Source: an uncultured Clostridium sp.
Lineage (GTDB): Bacteria > Bacillota > Clostridia > Lachnospirales > Lachnospiraceae
DNA: 6,350 nt
Assembly (NCBI GenBank): GCA_900544905.1
Contig: UQXF01000127.1
Span: 1 to 6,350 of the forward strand
Reading direction: 5' to 3'
Every line of letters begins with the position of its first letter. The stretch's first letter is position 1. Under the pieces are notes generated by a model. That model saw only the letters and a program-made list of their open reading frames with translations. It had not been told where the DNA came from and did not search any database. A program made the translations under genes and the position numbers. Shown here piece after piece: positions 1 through 6,020 of this stretch.

Positions 1-47
1 GAGATGACGTCGAGTCTCGTGGGCTCGGAGATGTGTATAAGAGACAG
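1..47 (+). other. Illumina Nextera i7 adapter remnant (sequencing artefact)
   Basis: Bases 1-5 (GAGAT) match the end of the P7 primer, 6-13 (GACGTCGA) occupy the 8-base i7 index slot, 14-28 read GTCTCGTGGGCTCGG, and 29-47 read AGATGTGTATAAGAGACAG, the 19-bp Tn5 mosaic end. This is the standard order of a Nextera read-2 adapter. From memory the index is the complement of the Nextera XT v2 index TCGACGTC. The segment is untrimmed library sequence on a contig end and should not be read as a mobile element or promoter. Genomic DNA starts at 48. Confidence 0.98.
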
Positions 48-61
48 GTATTCATATACAT
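48..61 (-). CDS. Start of a divergent gene, truncated by the contig end
   Basis: On the minus strand an ATG at 61-59 is followed by TAT ATG AAT and then the adapter, so only about four codons (M-Y-M-N) survive. The support is upstream. An AGAGGTG ribosome site (75-69) lies 7 nt before the ATG, and an extended -10 promoter lies about 30 bp further up (119-91). The second ATG (55-53) is an alternative start. Nothing can be said about the product from four codons. A gene divergent from a lac operon is often a regulator or another sugar-use gene, but that is inference only. Confidence 0.45.
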
Positions 62-90
62 ATGGTAGCACCTCTTTTCCTTTTTTTGTT

Positions 91-119
91 ATTGTATCAT
101 TTAGTGCATATTTTGTCTA
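91..119 (-). promoter_or_regulatory. Promoter of the truncated divergent gene
   Basis: Reading the minus strand, a TAGACA -35 element (119-114; 5 of 6 matches to TTGACA) is followed after exactly 17 bp by TACAAT (96-91; 5 of 6 matches to TATAAT). The -10 is preceded directly by TGA (99-97), which gives the TGN extended -10 motif. Its -35 lies back to back with the -35 of the lacZ promoter, only 10 bp away. Confidence 0.55.
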
Positions 120-129
120 ATCCAATTCA

Positions 130-158
130 TAGACATGTTTTGCAGATTAAGATAAGAT
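130..158 (+). promoter_or_regulatory. Probable lacZ operon promoter
   Basis: TAGACA (130-135; 5 of 6 to TTGACA) is spaced 17 bp from TAAGAT (153-158; 4 of 6 to TATAAT), pointing towards lacZ. Transcription would start near 165, giving a 5' leader of about 100 nt. The -10 is poor, which fits a promoter needing an activator, for instance of the AraC type; that last point is inference. A TATATA run just downstream (158-165) is an alternative -10 but has worse spacing. Confidence 0.4.
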
Positions 159-173
159 ATATATAGCAAAACA
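136..173. repeat. Spaced inverted repeat across the lacZ promoter, possible operator
   Basis: TGTTTTGC (136-143) and its exact complement GCAAAACA (166-173) are separated by 22 bp. The half-sites are 30 bp apart centre to centre, close to three helical turns, and flank the proposed -10 element. This position and phasing suit a dimeric regulator, but AT-rich DNA yields such 8-bp pairs fairly easily. The binding protein is unknown. Confidence 0.3.
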
Positions 174-247
174 GAGAAGCGTAAACATAAAAGTAAAAGA
201 CAAGGTTTGCTGTGGAAAAACAAAGTGCAAAAAAATGTATATGTATT

Positions 248-254
248 AAAGGAG
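248..254 (+). promoter_or_regulatory. lacZ ribosome binding site
   Basis: AAAGGAG lies 8 nt before the ATG at 263. It decides the start: the open frame continues upstream to a GTG at 212, but that GTG has no ribosome site, and the 17 extra residues are not expected for the family. Confidence 0.85.
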
Positions 255-262
255 AGTTATTT

Positions 263-3200
263 ATGATTGTACCACGTTATTATGAGGATTTAAGCGTACT
301 GCATGAAAATACAATGCCAGCCAGAGCCTATTTTATTCCGGCATCCAAAAGAATGGATAACCTGGTGGAGCACAGGGAAGAGTCAGACCGAATGCAGTTA
401 TTGAACGGAACTTGGAAGTTCCAGTATTTTAACAGTATCTATGATGTTCAGGAACCCTTCTTTGAGAAAGATTATGATACAGAAAATTTTGATGAGATTC
501 AGGTTCCGAGTGTATGGCAGATGGCAGGATATGACACACATCAGTATACAAACATCAGGTATCCGTTCCCATTTGATCCACCGTATGTACCACAGGATAT
601 TCCATGTGGAACATATGCACATACCTTTGTTTATCACAAAGATGAAAATGCACCAAAAGCTTTCTTGAATTTTGAAGGAGTAGACAGTTGCTTTTATGTA
701 TGGATCAATGGCTCTTATGTAGGGTATAGCCAGGTTTCTCATATGACCAGTGAGTTTGATATCACCGACCTCCTTCGGGACGGAGAGAACAGCATAGCGG
801 TTCTGGTCATGAAGTGGTGTGATGGTTCCTATTTGGAAGATCAGGACAAATTCCGTATGAGTGGTATTTTCCGGGATGTGTACATTTTGAAACGCCCAAA
901 ACAGGCAATCAGTGATTATCATATTAAAACAAGAATTGAGGATATGCTTGCGAAAGTAGAAATTGAAATGAAATTCTACTCTCCGTTAAATGTAAAAATT
1001 TCGATTGAAGATAGAAACGGAGCAGTTGTAGCACTAGGAAGTATTGCTGAAGAAGGAACAGCTGTATTAGAAATCGCAAGTCCGGAACTTTGGAATACAG
1101 AAAATCCATATCTATATAAACTGATTCTTGAAACAGAGAATGAAGTAATTGTAGATCACATTGCATTAAGAAAGATAGAGATTAAAGACCAGGTTATTTA
1201 TTTAAATGGACAGAAGATTAAATTCCGTGGTGTCAATCGACATGATTCTGATCCGGTTACTGGATTTACAATCAATCCGGAACAGATTACAACCGATCTT
1301 ACGTTAATGAAGCAGCATAATTTTAATGCGATCCGTTCCAGCCACTATCCGAACGCACCATTTTTCTATGAAATGTGTGACAAGTATGGATTCATGGTAA
1401 TAGATGAAGCAGATATTGAAGCTCATGGTCCATTTATGATCTACAGAAAAGAAGACACCGATTACAATCGGTTCAAACGATGGAATGAGAAGATTGCAGA
1501 TGATCCGGTATGGGAAGAGGCAATCGTTGATCGCGTAAAACTCATGGTGGAACGTGACAAAAACCGTTTCTGTATTGTTATGTGGTCAATGGGAAATGAG
1601 AGTGCTTATGGCTGCAACTTTGAAAAAGCACTGGAATGGACAAAGAATTTTGATCCAGACCGTATCACACAATATGAGAGTGCAAGATACCGTAATTATG
1701 ATGAAACATATGATTACAGCAATCTGGATGTGTACAGCCGGATGTACCCAGCGCTTTCTGAAATTCAGGAATATCTGGATAAAGATGGAAGCAAACCCTT
1801 CCTTTTGGTAGAGTACTGTCACAGTATGGGAAACGGACCTGGAGATTTTGAAGATTACTTCCAGATGATTCAGGATAATGATAAAATGTGCGGCGGCTTT
1901 GTCTGGGAATGGTGTGACCATGCGATTGCTCATGGAACTGCTGAGAATGGAAAGACTATATATGCTTATGGGGGCGACCATGGCGAAGAAATTCATGATG
2001 GCAACTTCTGTATGGATGGATTAGTATATCCGGACAGAACGGTACATACAGGACTTTTGGAATACAAGAATGTTTATCGCCCGGCAAGGGTTATTTCCTA
2101 TGACAAAGAAAGCGGAGAACTGGTGCTTCATAACTACATGGATTTTGATAATCTGAAAGATTATGTGAAAATCAGCTATGAATTGACACAGGATGGACTT
2201 TTGATTGGGAAAGGAAAACTTGCTGAAGTATCTGTGGTACCACATAGTGAAGGAAAAACAAACCTGCAGGTCAACGTTCCGGAAAATGGAAAATGTTATT
2301 TAAAACTCACTTACCACCTGAAAAAAGAAATGCCTCTGCTGGAAGAAGATTATATCCTTGGATTTGATGAGATCGAAGTAAGCCAGAAGGATGCCAAATG
2401 CCAGTTAGCAGAAAAATGGGTTGAAAAAACAGTGACGGATTCTGAATTACAGGTGAGTGAAGATGATACACAGATTCATATCAAAGGTCGTGAATTCGCA
2501 TATACAATCGACCGACGGACTGCACTTTTTACAGAGATGAAATTTGCAGGTCGGGAATATCTGAACCACCCGATGGAATTAAATATCTGGAGGGCACCAA
2601 CAGATAATGATATGTATATCAAGTCTGAATGGAAGAAAGCCCATTATGATAAAGCTTATACAAGAGCTTACGCGACAGAGGTCGTGCAGGGAAAGCATGG
2701 TGTGAAAATTACAAGCCATGCATCCGTTGTGGCAGAGACAGTACAGAAGATTCTTGATGTGACGATCACATGGAAAATAGAAGCTGCTGGAAAGATTGAT
2801 GCAGATATTGCAGTAACAAAAGATGATGAATTTCCGGACCTGCCAAGATTTGGTGTGAGGATGTTCCTGGATAAAAAACTTTCAGCTGCACGATACTTTG
2901 GAATGGGACCACAGGAAAGCTATTGTGACAAACATCAGGCTGCGAGCCACGGTTTGTATCAGGCAAATGTAGATGATTTGCATGAGGATTATATTCGCCC
3001 ACAGGAAAATGGAAGCCATTATGATTGTGAATATGTAGAGCTTAACAACAGCCGATATGGAATTGTGGTCTCTGCGGAAAATGCCTTCTCATTCAATGCT
3101 TCTTATTATACGCAGGAAGAACTTGAGGAGAAAACGCATAATTATGAACTGACAGAATCAGATAGTGTAGTATTTTGTGTTGACTATGCACTAAATGGCA

Positions 3201-3301
3201 TTGGTTCTAACAGTTGTGGTCCAGTTGTATTGGAGCAGTACCGATTTGATGATGTATTATTCCGGTTCCAGTTTACGCTGATACCGTATGTAAAGGGATA
3301 A
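263..3301 (+). CDS. lacZ: Beta-galactosidase, glycoside hydrolase family 2
   Basis: Hydrolyses terminal beta-D-galactosides such as lactose in the cytoplasm; there is no signal peptide. The protein is 1012 residues, close to the 1024 of E. coli LacZ. Expected domain order is visible: sugar-binding jelly roll (about 20-215), Ig-like domain (217-310), TIM barrel (312-610), a second Ig-like domain, and the C-terminal beta-galactosidase small-chain domain (about 735-1010). The acid/base is Glu446 in WSMGNES and the nucleophile is Glu517 in LLVEYCHSMGN. Glu386 and His388 (DEADIEAHG) match the Mg2+ ligands, the GH2 signature RSSHYPN is at 358-364, and Asp187 in the DGSYLEDQD stretch matches E. coli Asp201. 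His520 and Trp548 match His540 and Trp568. E. coli Trp999 is replaced by Cys985 (NSCGP). The gene ends in tandem TAA codons. It is the first gene of a probable operon with the downstream symporter. Beta-galactosidase activity is near certain; natural preference for lactose or another galactoside is not shown. Confidence 0.97.
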   Translation: MIVPRYYEDLSVLHENTMPARAYFIPASKRMDNLVEHREESDRMQLLNGTWKFQYFNSIYDVQEPFFEKDYDTENFDEIQVPSVWQMAGYDTHQYTNIRYPFPFDPPYVPQDIPCGTYAHTFVYHKDENAPKAFLNFEGVDSCFYVWINGSYVGYSQVSHMTSEFDITDLLRDGENSIAVLVMKWCDGSYLEDQDKFRMSGIFRDVYILKRPKQAISDYHIKTRIEDMLAKVEIEMKFYSPLNVKISIEDRNGAVVALGSIAEEGTAVLEIASPELWNTENPYLYKLILETENEVIVDHIALRKIEIKDQVIYLNGQKIKFRGVNRHDSDPVTGFTINPEQITTDLTLMKQHNFNAIRSSHYPNAPFFYEMCDKYGFMVIDEADIEAHGPFMIYRKEDTDYNRFKRWNEKIADDPVWEEAIVDRVKLMVERDKNRFCIVMWSMGNESAYGCNFEKALEWTKNFDPDRITQYESARYRNYDETYDYSNLDVYSRMYPALSEIQEYLDKDGSKPFLLVEYCHSMGNGPGDFEDYFQMIQDNDKMCGGFVWEWCDHAIAHGTAENGKTIYAYGGDHGEEIHDGNFCMDGLVYPDRTVHTGLLEYKNVYRPARVISYDKESGELVLHNYMDFDNLKDYVKISYELTQDGLLIGKGKLAEVSVVPHSEGKTNLQVNVPENGKCYLKLTYHLKKEMPLLEEDYILGFDEIEVSQKDAKCQLAEKWVEKTVTDSELQVSEDDTQIHIKGREFAYTIDRRTALFTEMKFAGREYLNHPMELNIWRAPTDNDMYIKSEWKKAHYDKAYTRAYATEVVQGKHGVKITSHASVVAETVQKILDVTITWKIEAAGKIDADIAVTKDDEFPDLPRFGVRMFLDKKLSAARYFGMGPQESYCDKHQAASHGLYQANVDDLHEDYIRPQENGSHYDCEYVELNNSRYGIVVSAENAFSFNASYYTQEELEEKTHNYELTESDSVVFCVDYALNGIGSNSCGPVVLEQYRFDDVLFRFQFTLIPYVKG

Positions 3302-3336
3302 TAAAGTTTCATGTAACCCGTAAACAAGGAAAGAGA

Positions 3337-3379
3337 GTCTGATTGTTATGTAAAGTCCGGATATACAGAGCAATCAGAC
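3337..3379 (+). promoter_or_regulatory. Stable intercistronic hairpin without U-tract
   Basis: A stem of 16 positions pairs 3337-3352 with 3364-3379 around an 11-nt loop. It includes a perfect GTCTGATTG/CAATCAGAC outer stem, one U-G wobble and one A-G mismatch. It starts 35 nt after the lacZ stop. It is followed by A-rich sequence rather than T's, so it is not an intrinsic terminator on the plus strand, and its minus-strand flank (CTCTTTCCTTG) is also poor. Likely roles are mRNA processing, protection of the lacZ 3' end, or tuning of symporter expression; the choice is inference. Confidence 0.6.
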
Positions 3380-3401
3380 AAAAACAGAGAAAAAACTAGA
3401 A

Positions 3402-3427
3402 TTAGACATCATACTCTGTTAGACATC
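3402..3427 (+). repeat. Tandem TTAGACATC direct repeats before the symporter gene
   Basis: TTAGACATC occurs at 3402-3410 and 3419-3427, a period of 17 bp, between the hairpin and the symporter start. TTAGACA also occurs upstream of lacZ on the minus strand (120-114), and TAGACAT occurs there on the plus strand (130-136). Upstream of lacZ the copies coincide with -35 elements; here no good -10 follows, so a regulator site is possible. By eye I found no other exact TTAGACA in the window. Confidence 0.35.
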
Positions 3428-3470
3428 TTGAAATTCTAAGTGCGATGAAGATGAGGAGCAAAGAAATTCG

Positions 3471-4868
3471 ATGGAAGAAAAAAAGTATTTGAAATGGTAT
3501 AACAAAATTGGATATGGATCAGGCGATATTGCAGGTAATGTAGTCTATGCGTTCCTGACATCTTTTATGATGGTCTATTTGACGGACTCAGTAGGACTTG
3601 CTGCAGGTGTCGTAGGTACCCTGATTGCCGTATCAAAACTATTTGATGGTTTTACGGATATATTTTTTGGATCAATGATTGACAAAACACACAGTAAAAT
3701 GGGAAAAGCGAAACCCTGGATGCTATATGGATATATTGGTTGTGCCATTACGCTGGTCTGCTGTTTTGCAGTACCAGTCAGCTTGGGAACAACGGCTAAA
3801 TATGCATGGTTCTTTATTTCTTATACACTGTTAAATGGTGTGTTTTATACAGCAAACAATATTGCTTATTCAGCACTTACGTCACTGATTACAAAGAACA
3901 GCAAAGAGCGTGTGCAGATGGGATCTTACCGTTTTATTTTTGCGTTTTCAACAAGTCTTCTGATTCAGGCAATTACAGTTGGATTTGTAGATAAATGTGG
4001 TGGAGATGCTGCAGCATGGAGAACGGTTGCTATTATCTATGCAATCATTGGTCTTGTCGTAAATACGATTTCAGCACTTTCTGTTAAGGAACTTCCTGAG
4101 GAAGAACTTAACGAAGGAGAAGTAAAGGATGATAATGAAAAGTACGGAATGGTACAGGCATTCAAGCTTCTTGTTAAAAACAAATATTACATGATGATTT
4201 GTGGAACATATATTTTACAGCAGTTATATGGTGCCATGATTGGAGCTGGCATTTATTACATGACATGGGTACTGAAAAATAAGAATTTGTTTGGACAATT
4301 TGCATGGGCAGTAAATATTCCACTGATCATTGCCCTGATTTTCACACCGACATTAGTTGGTAAGTGGAAAGGTATGTATAAACTGAACTTAAGAGGTTAC
4401 GTCTTAGCAGTCATCGGTAGAGCACTTGTTGTTGTTGCCGGATATATGGGCAGTGTTCCGCTGATGATGGCATTTACAGCTCTTGCAGCCTTAGGTCAGG
4501 GACCATGGCAGGGAGATATGAATGCAGTTATCGCATCCTGCTCTGAATACACTTATCTTACACAGGGAAAGAGAATTGACGGAACGATGTACTCTTGTAC
4601 TTCTCTTGGTGTAAAAATCGGTGGAGGTATTGGAACCGCTGTTGTTGGATGGATGCTTGAGTTCAGTGGATATGTCGGAACAAATGCAACTCAGCCGCAG
4701 TCTGCACTTGATATGATGCAGTTTATGTATCTTTGGCTTCCGTTAATCTTTGATGTATTGATTATGTTTGTACTTTCAAGAATGAATGTAGAAGATGCAA
4801 ATAAAAAACTGAAAGCAGAAAAAGGAATTGCTGCAGATGAAGTAACAGATGCATCAGACATAAATTAG
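3471..4868 (+). CDS. GPH-family sugar:cation symporter, probable galactoside transporter
   Basis: A 465-residue integral membrane protein of the glycoside-pentoside-hexuronide:cation symporter family (MelB/LacS type, MFS fold), with about 12 hydrophobic segments from residue 22 to 436. Family marks are the N-terminal YGSGDIAGN (15-23); Asp59 and Asp63 in FDGFTD, equivalent to the Na+-site Asp55 and Asp59 of MelB; the following DKTHSKMGKAKPW loop (71-83); and Lys382 in GVKIGGG, aligned with MelB helix XI Lys377. The charged central loop is at about 206-226. There is no C-terminal PTS IIA-like domain as in streptococcal LacS (about 630 aa), so control through that domain is absent. The ATG is preceded by GAGGAG (3453-3458) at a rather long 12 nt. 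Placement after lacZ on the same strand makes lactose or another beta-galactoside the likely substrate; melibiose or other galactosides cannot be excluded. Na+ versus H+ coupling is not determined. Confidence 0.92.
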   Translation: MEEKKYLKWYNKIGYGSGDIAGNVVYAFLTSFMMVYLTDSVGLAAGVVGTLIAVSKLFDGFTDIFFGSMIDKTHSKMGKAKPWMLYGYIGCAITLVCCFAVPVSLGTTAKYAWFFISYTLLNGVFYTANNIAYSALTSLITKNSKERVQMGSYRFIFAFSTSLLIQAITVGFVDKCGGDAAAWRTVAIIYAIIGLVVNTISALSVKELPEEELNEGEVKDDNEKYGMVQAFKLLVKNKYYMMICGTYILQQLYGAMIGAGIYYMTWVLKNKNLFGQFAWAVNIPLIIALIFTPTLVGKWKGMYKLNLRGYVLAVIGRALVVVAGYMGSVPLMMAFTALAALGQGPWQGDMNAVIASCSEYTYLTQGKRIDGTMYSCTSLGVKIGGGIGTAVVGWMLEFSGYVGTNATQPQSALDMMQFMYLWLPLIFDVLIMFVLSRMNVEDANKKLKAEKGIAADEVTDASDIN

Positions 4869-4880
4869 AATTGACAGGAG

Positions 4881-4923
4881 AAAGCGTTGTCTGGTCATTG
4901 CTCGATGAGACAGTGCTTTTTTC
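4881..4923 (+). terminator. Intrinsic terminator of the lacZ-symporter operon
   Basis: AAAGCGTTGTCT (4881-4892) pairs over 12 positions, two of them G-U wobbles, with AGACAGTGCTTT (4908-4919). The inner CAT/ATG can extend the stem. The 3' side runs into six T's (4917-4922). It starts 12 nt after the symporter stop codon, so it should end the operon transcript. Confidence 0.85.
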
Positions 4924-4952
4924 TATATATAAAGTGATAGAACTGTATTTTG

Positions 4953-4992
4953 AAAATAAAAAAGGACCACTTCATTTTTGTGAAATGGCCTT
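4953..4992 (-). terminator. Minus-strand intrinsic terminator of the small gene
   Basis: On the minus strand AAGGCCATTTCA (4992-4981) pairs with TGAAGTGG-T-CCTT (4974-4962). The stem has 12 pairs with one bulged T, one wobble and a 6-nt CAAAAA loop. It is followed by TTTTTTATTTT (4963-4953). It lies 40 bp past the stop codon of the 25-codon frame and converges on the operon terminator. A plus-strand role is less likely because its plus-strand downstream side lacks a T-run. Confidence 0.7.
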
Positions 4993-5081
4993 AAGAAAAT
5001 ATTCAGTTTTCACAAAATAGTCCTTTTAGTATTTATACATGGTAAGGATGCTCAAAATATTCAGTGTAGAATACTAAAAGG
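4960..5081. repeat. Nested inverted and direct short repeats
   Basis: Four exact matches are interleaved here. (1) CCTTTTAGTATT (5022-5033) is the exact complement of AATACTAAAAGG (5070-5081). (2) AAAAGGAC (4960-4967) complements GTCCTTTT (5020-5027). (3) TTTTGTGAAA (4976-4985) complements TTTCACAAAA (5008-5017). (4) AAAATATTCAGT is directly repeated at 4996-5007 and 5054-5065. Elements 1 and 2 share the same CCTTTT segment, and elements 2 and 3 compete with the minus-strand terminator stem, so only some can pair at once. Confidence 0.7.
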
Positions 5082-5110
5082 TCATTCAGATATTTTTTTA
5101 GGTTGCTCAT
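5033..5110 (-). CDS. Small protein of 25 residues, unrecognised
   Basis: A frame from ATG at 5110 to TAA at 5033 encodes 25 residues beginning MSNLKKYLND and ending FEHPYHV. It is rich in Tyr, Phe and Leu, with Lys at the start and acidic residues spread along it. It is not hydrophobic enough for a membrane toxin and has no signal peptide. The case for a gene is its set of expression signals. A perfect AAAGGAGG (5126-5119) sits 8 nt before the ATG, better than the ribosome site of any other gene here. A promoter lies at 5176-5143 and an intrinsic terminator at 4992-4953. It is divergent from the AraC-type regulator and converges on the lac operon. It could be a true small protein, a leader-type peptide, a dual-function RNA, or the start of a decayed gene. 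Codons 10-14 also form one arm of a 12-bp inverted repeat with sequence just after the stop codon. I do not recognise the sequence and assign no function. Confidence 0.5.
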   Translation of the reverse strand: MSNLKKYLNDLLVFYTEYFEHPYHV

Positions 5111-5142
5111 TTGCAATTCCTCCTTTCCTTATTTACAAGTTG

Positions 5143-5176
5143 ATTATAAGATAGGTGTAAAAGGATTGCTTGCCAA
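5143..5176 (-). promoter_or_regulatory. Promoter for the 25-codon small gene
   Basis: On the minus strand TTGGCA (5176-5171; 5 of 6 to TTGACA) is 17 bp from TATCTT (5153-5148; 4 of 6 to TATAAT). A perfect TATAAT follows directly (5148-5143), although it is 22 bp from that -35. Either -10 gives a short leader of about 25-35 nt holding the ribosome site. The element lies inside the upstream region of the regulator gene, so the two could influence each other. Confidence 0.45.
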
Positions 5177-5204
5177 ATCGAAAGAAGATATAGACAAATG
5201 TTGC

Positions 5205-5213
5205 AAAGGGGAG
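5205..5213 (+). promoter_or_regulatory. Ribosome binding site of the AraC-type regulator
   Basis: AAAGGGGAG lies 6 nt before the ATG at 5220 and fixes that start. The frame is open back to a TTG at 5103, but that stretch holds the minus-strand promoter and ribosome site, and TTG has no plus-strand ribosome site. Confidence 0.8.
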
Positions 5214-5219
5214 TATTTC

Positions 5220-6020
5220 ATGCAGTTAAAATATGTTGACACAAAAGAGGAGATCATAGCAATAAATAGGAAGTCAAAACATATTGAACCACATCTTCAT
5301 AATGCACTGGAGATCGTTTGTGTAACAAGTGGAGCATTAGAACTTGGTGTCGGACAGGAACTATACCATATGGAAAAAGGAGATATAGGCTTTGTATTTC
5401 CAGATGTTATTCATCACTATCAGGTACTGACACCCGGTGTAAATAAAGCGACTTATCTGATTGCATCGCCATTTACGATAGCCAAATTTGCAGATATCAT
5501 GCAATCCATGGCTCCTGAATACCCAATCATCAAAGCGGAAAAGGTTGAACCGGAGGTATATAGGGTTATAAATGCAATTTTAGAGACAGAACAGTCGGAT
5601 ATTACTGTTGCACAGGCATATCTTCAAATTGTGTTGGCACGCTGCATAGGAAAATTAAATTTGGTAGAAAAGAGCAGTGTGGGGAGCAACGATCTTATTT
5701 ACCAGACAGTTTCCTATATATCAGCAAATTTTAAGAAGAAAATTTCGCTGGAAGAGATGGCAAAAGATCTGGGGGTGAGCAAATATGTTTTATCCAGACT
5801 CTTTTCCAAGACATTCCATAGAAACTTTAATCAATATCTTAACGATGCAAGGCTGAACTATGCATGCCATCGTTTGGAAAATACGAGTGATTCTATTACA
5901 AATATTTGTCTGGATAGTGGATTTGAAAGTCAGAGAACATTTAACCGAGTATTTAAAGAAAGATATAAAATATCACCGAGTGACTACCGGAGTACATGTC
6001 TGAAAGATATGTTGTCATAA
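5220..6020 (+). CDS. AraC/XylS-family transcriptional regulator
   Basis: A 266-residue cytosolic DNA-binding protein. Residues about 10-80 form an AraC-type cupin sensor domain, with HIEPHLHNALEI (21-32), a conserved Gly-Asp turn (MEKGD, 51-55) and IHH (64-66). Residues about 160-258 form the paired helix-turn-helix domain. The first HTH is at 175-199 (ISLEEMAKDLGVSKYVLSR). The second is at 225-257, with the classic family signature GFESQRTFNRVFKERYKISP then SDYR. Length is usual for the family. Its position just beyond a lacZ-symporter operon suggests that it controls those genes in response to a sugar, most often as an activator in this family. Target sites and ligand are not shown. No convincing plus-strand promoter was found; TTTACA (5132-5137) and TATAAG (5145-5150) are partial matches. 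Separate terminators upstream indicate that it is not simply the third gene of the operon. Confidence 0.93.
   Translation: MQLKYVDTKEEIIAINRKSKHIEPHLHNALEIVCVTSGALELGVGQELYHMEKGDIGFVFPDVIHHYQVLTPGVNKATYLIASPFTIAKFADIMQSMAPEYPIIKAEKVEPEVYRVINAILETEQSDITVAQAYLQIVLARCIGKLNLVEKSSVGSNDLIYQTVSYISANFKKKISLEEMAKDLGVSKYVLSRLFSKTFHRNFNQYLNDARLNYACHRLENTSDSITNICLDSGFESQRTFNRVFKERYKISPSDYRSTCLKDMLS

Noticed and set aside
29..47. Tn5 mosaic end as evidence of a transposon
   Set aside because: It is flanked by Illumina index and primer sequence, so it is library adapter, not a genomic element.
174..187. Weak catabolite-responsive-element-like GAGAAGCGTAAACA just after the lacZ start site
   Set aside because: The position is suitable for a roadblock site, but four of the fourteen positions mismatch the consensus, including the leading TGW.
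212..262. 17-residue N-terminal extension of LacZ from GTG 212
   Set aside because: No ribosome site before the GTG, whereas AAAGGAG sits 8 nt before ATG 263 and the family start matches the shorter form.
398..3002. Several antisense and alternate-frame open stretches of 74-174 codons inside lacZ
   Set aside because: They overlap an intact, conserved gene, lack ribosome sites and family motifs, and mirror the codon bias of the real frame.
3762..3771. Second copy of TGTTTTGCAG (also at 136-145)
   Set aside because: It lies inside the symporter coding sequence as ordinary codons and has no paired half-site, so it is probably coincidence.
4879..4892. Match to the catabolite-responsive element (AGAAAGCGTTGTCT, 12 of 14 to TGWAANCGNTNWCA)
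   Set aside because: It forms the left arm of the operon terminator downstream of the genes, with no plus-strand promoter nearby, so the match is best explained as chance within the stem.
5103..5219. 39-residue N-terminal extension of the AraC-type regulator from TTG 5103
   Set aside because: TTG has no plus-strand ribosome site, the stretch overlaps strong minus-strand signals, and ATG 5220 has AAAGGGGAG at 6 nt.
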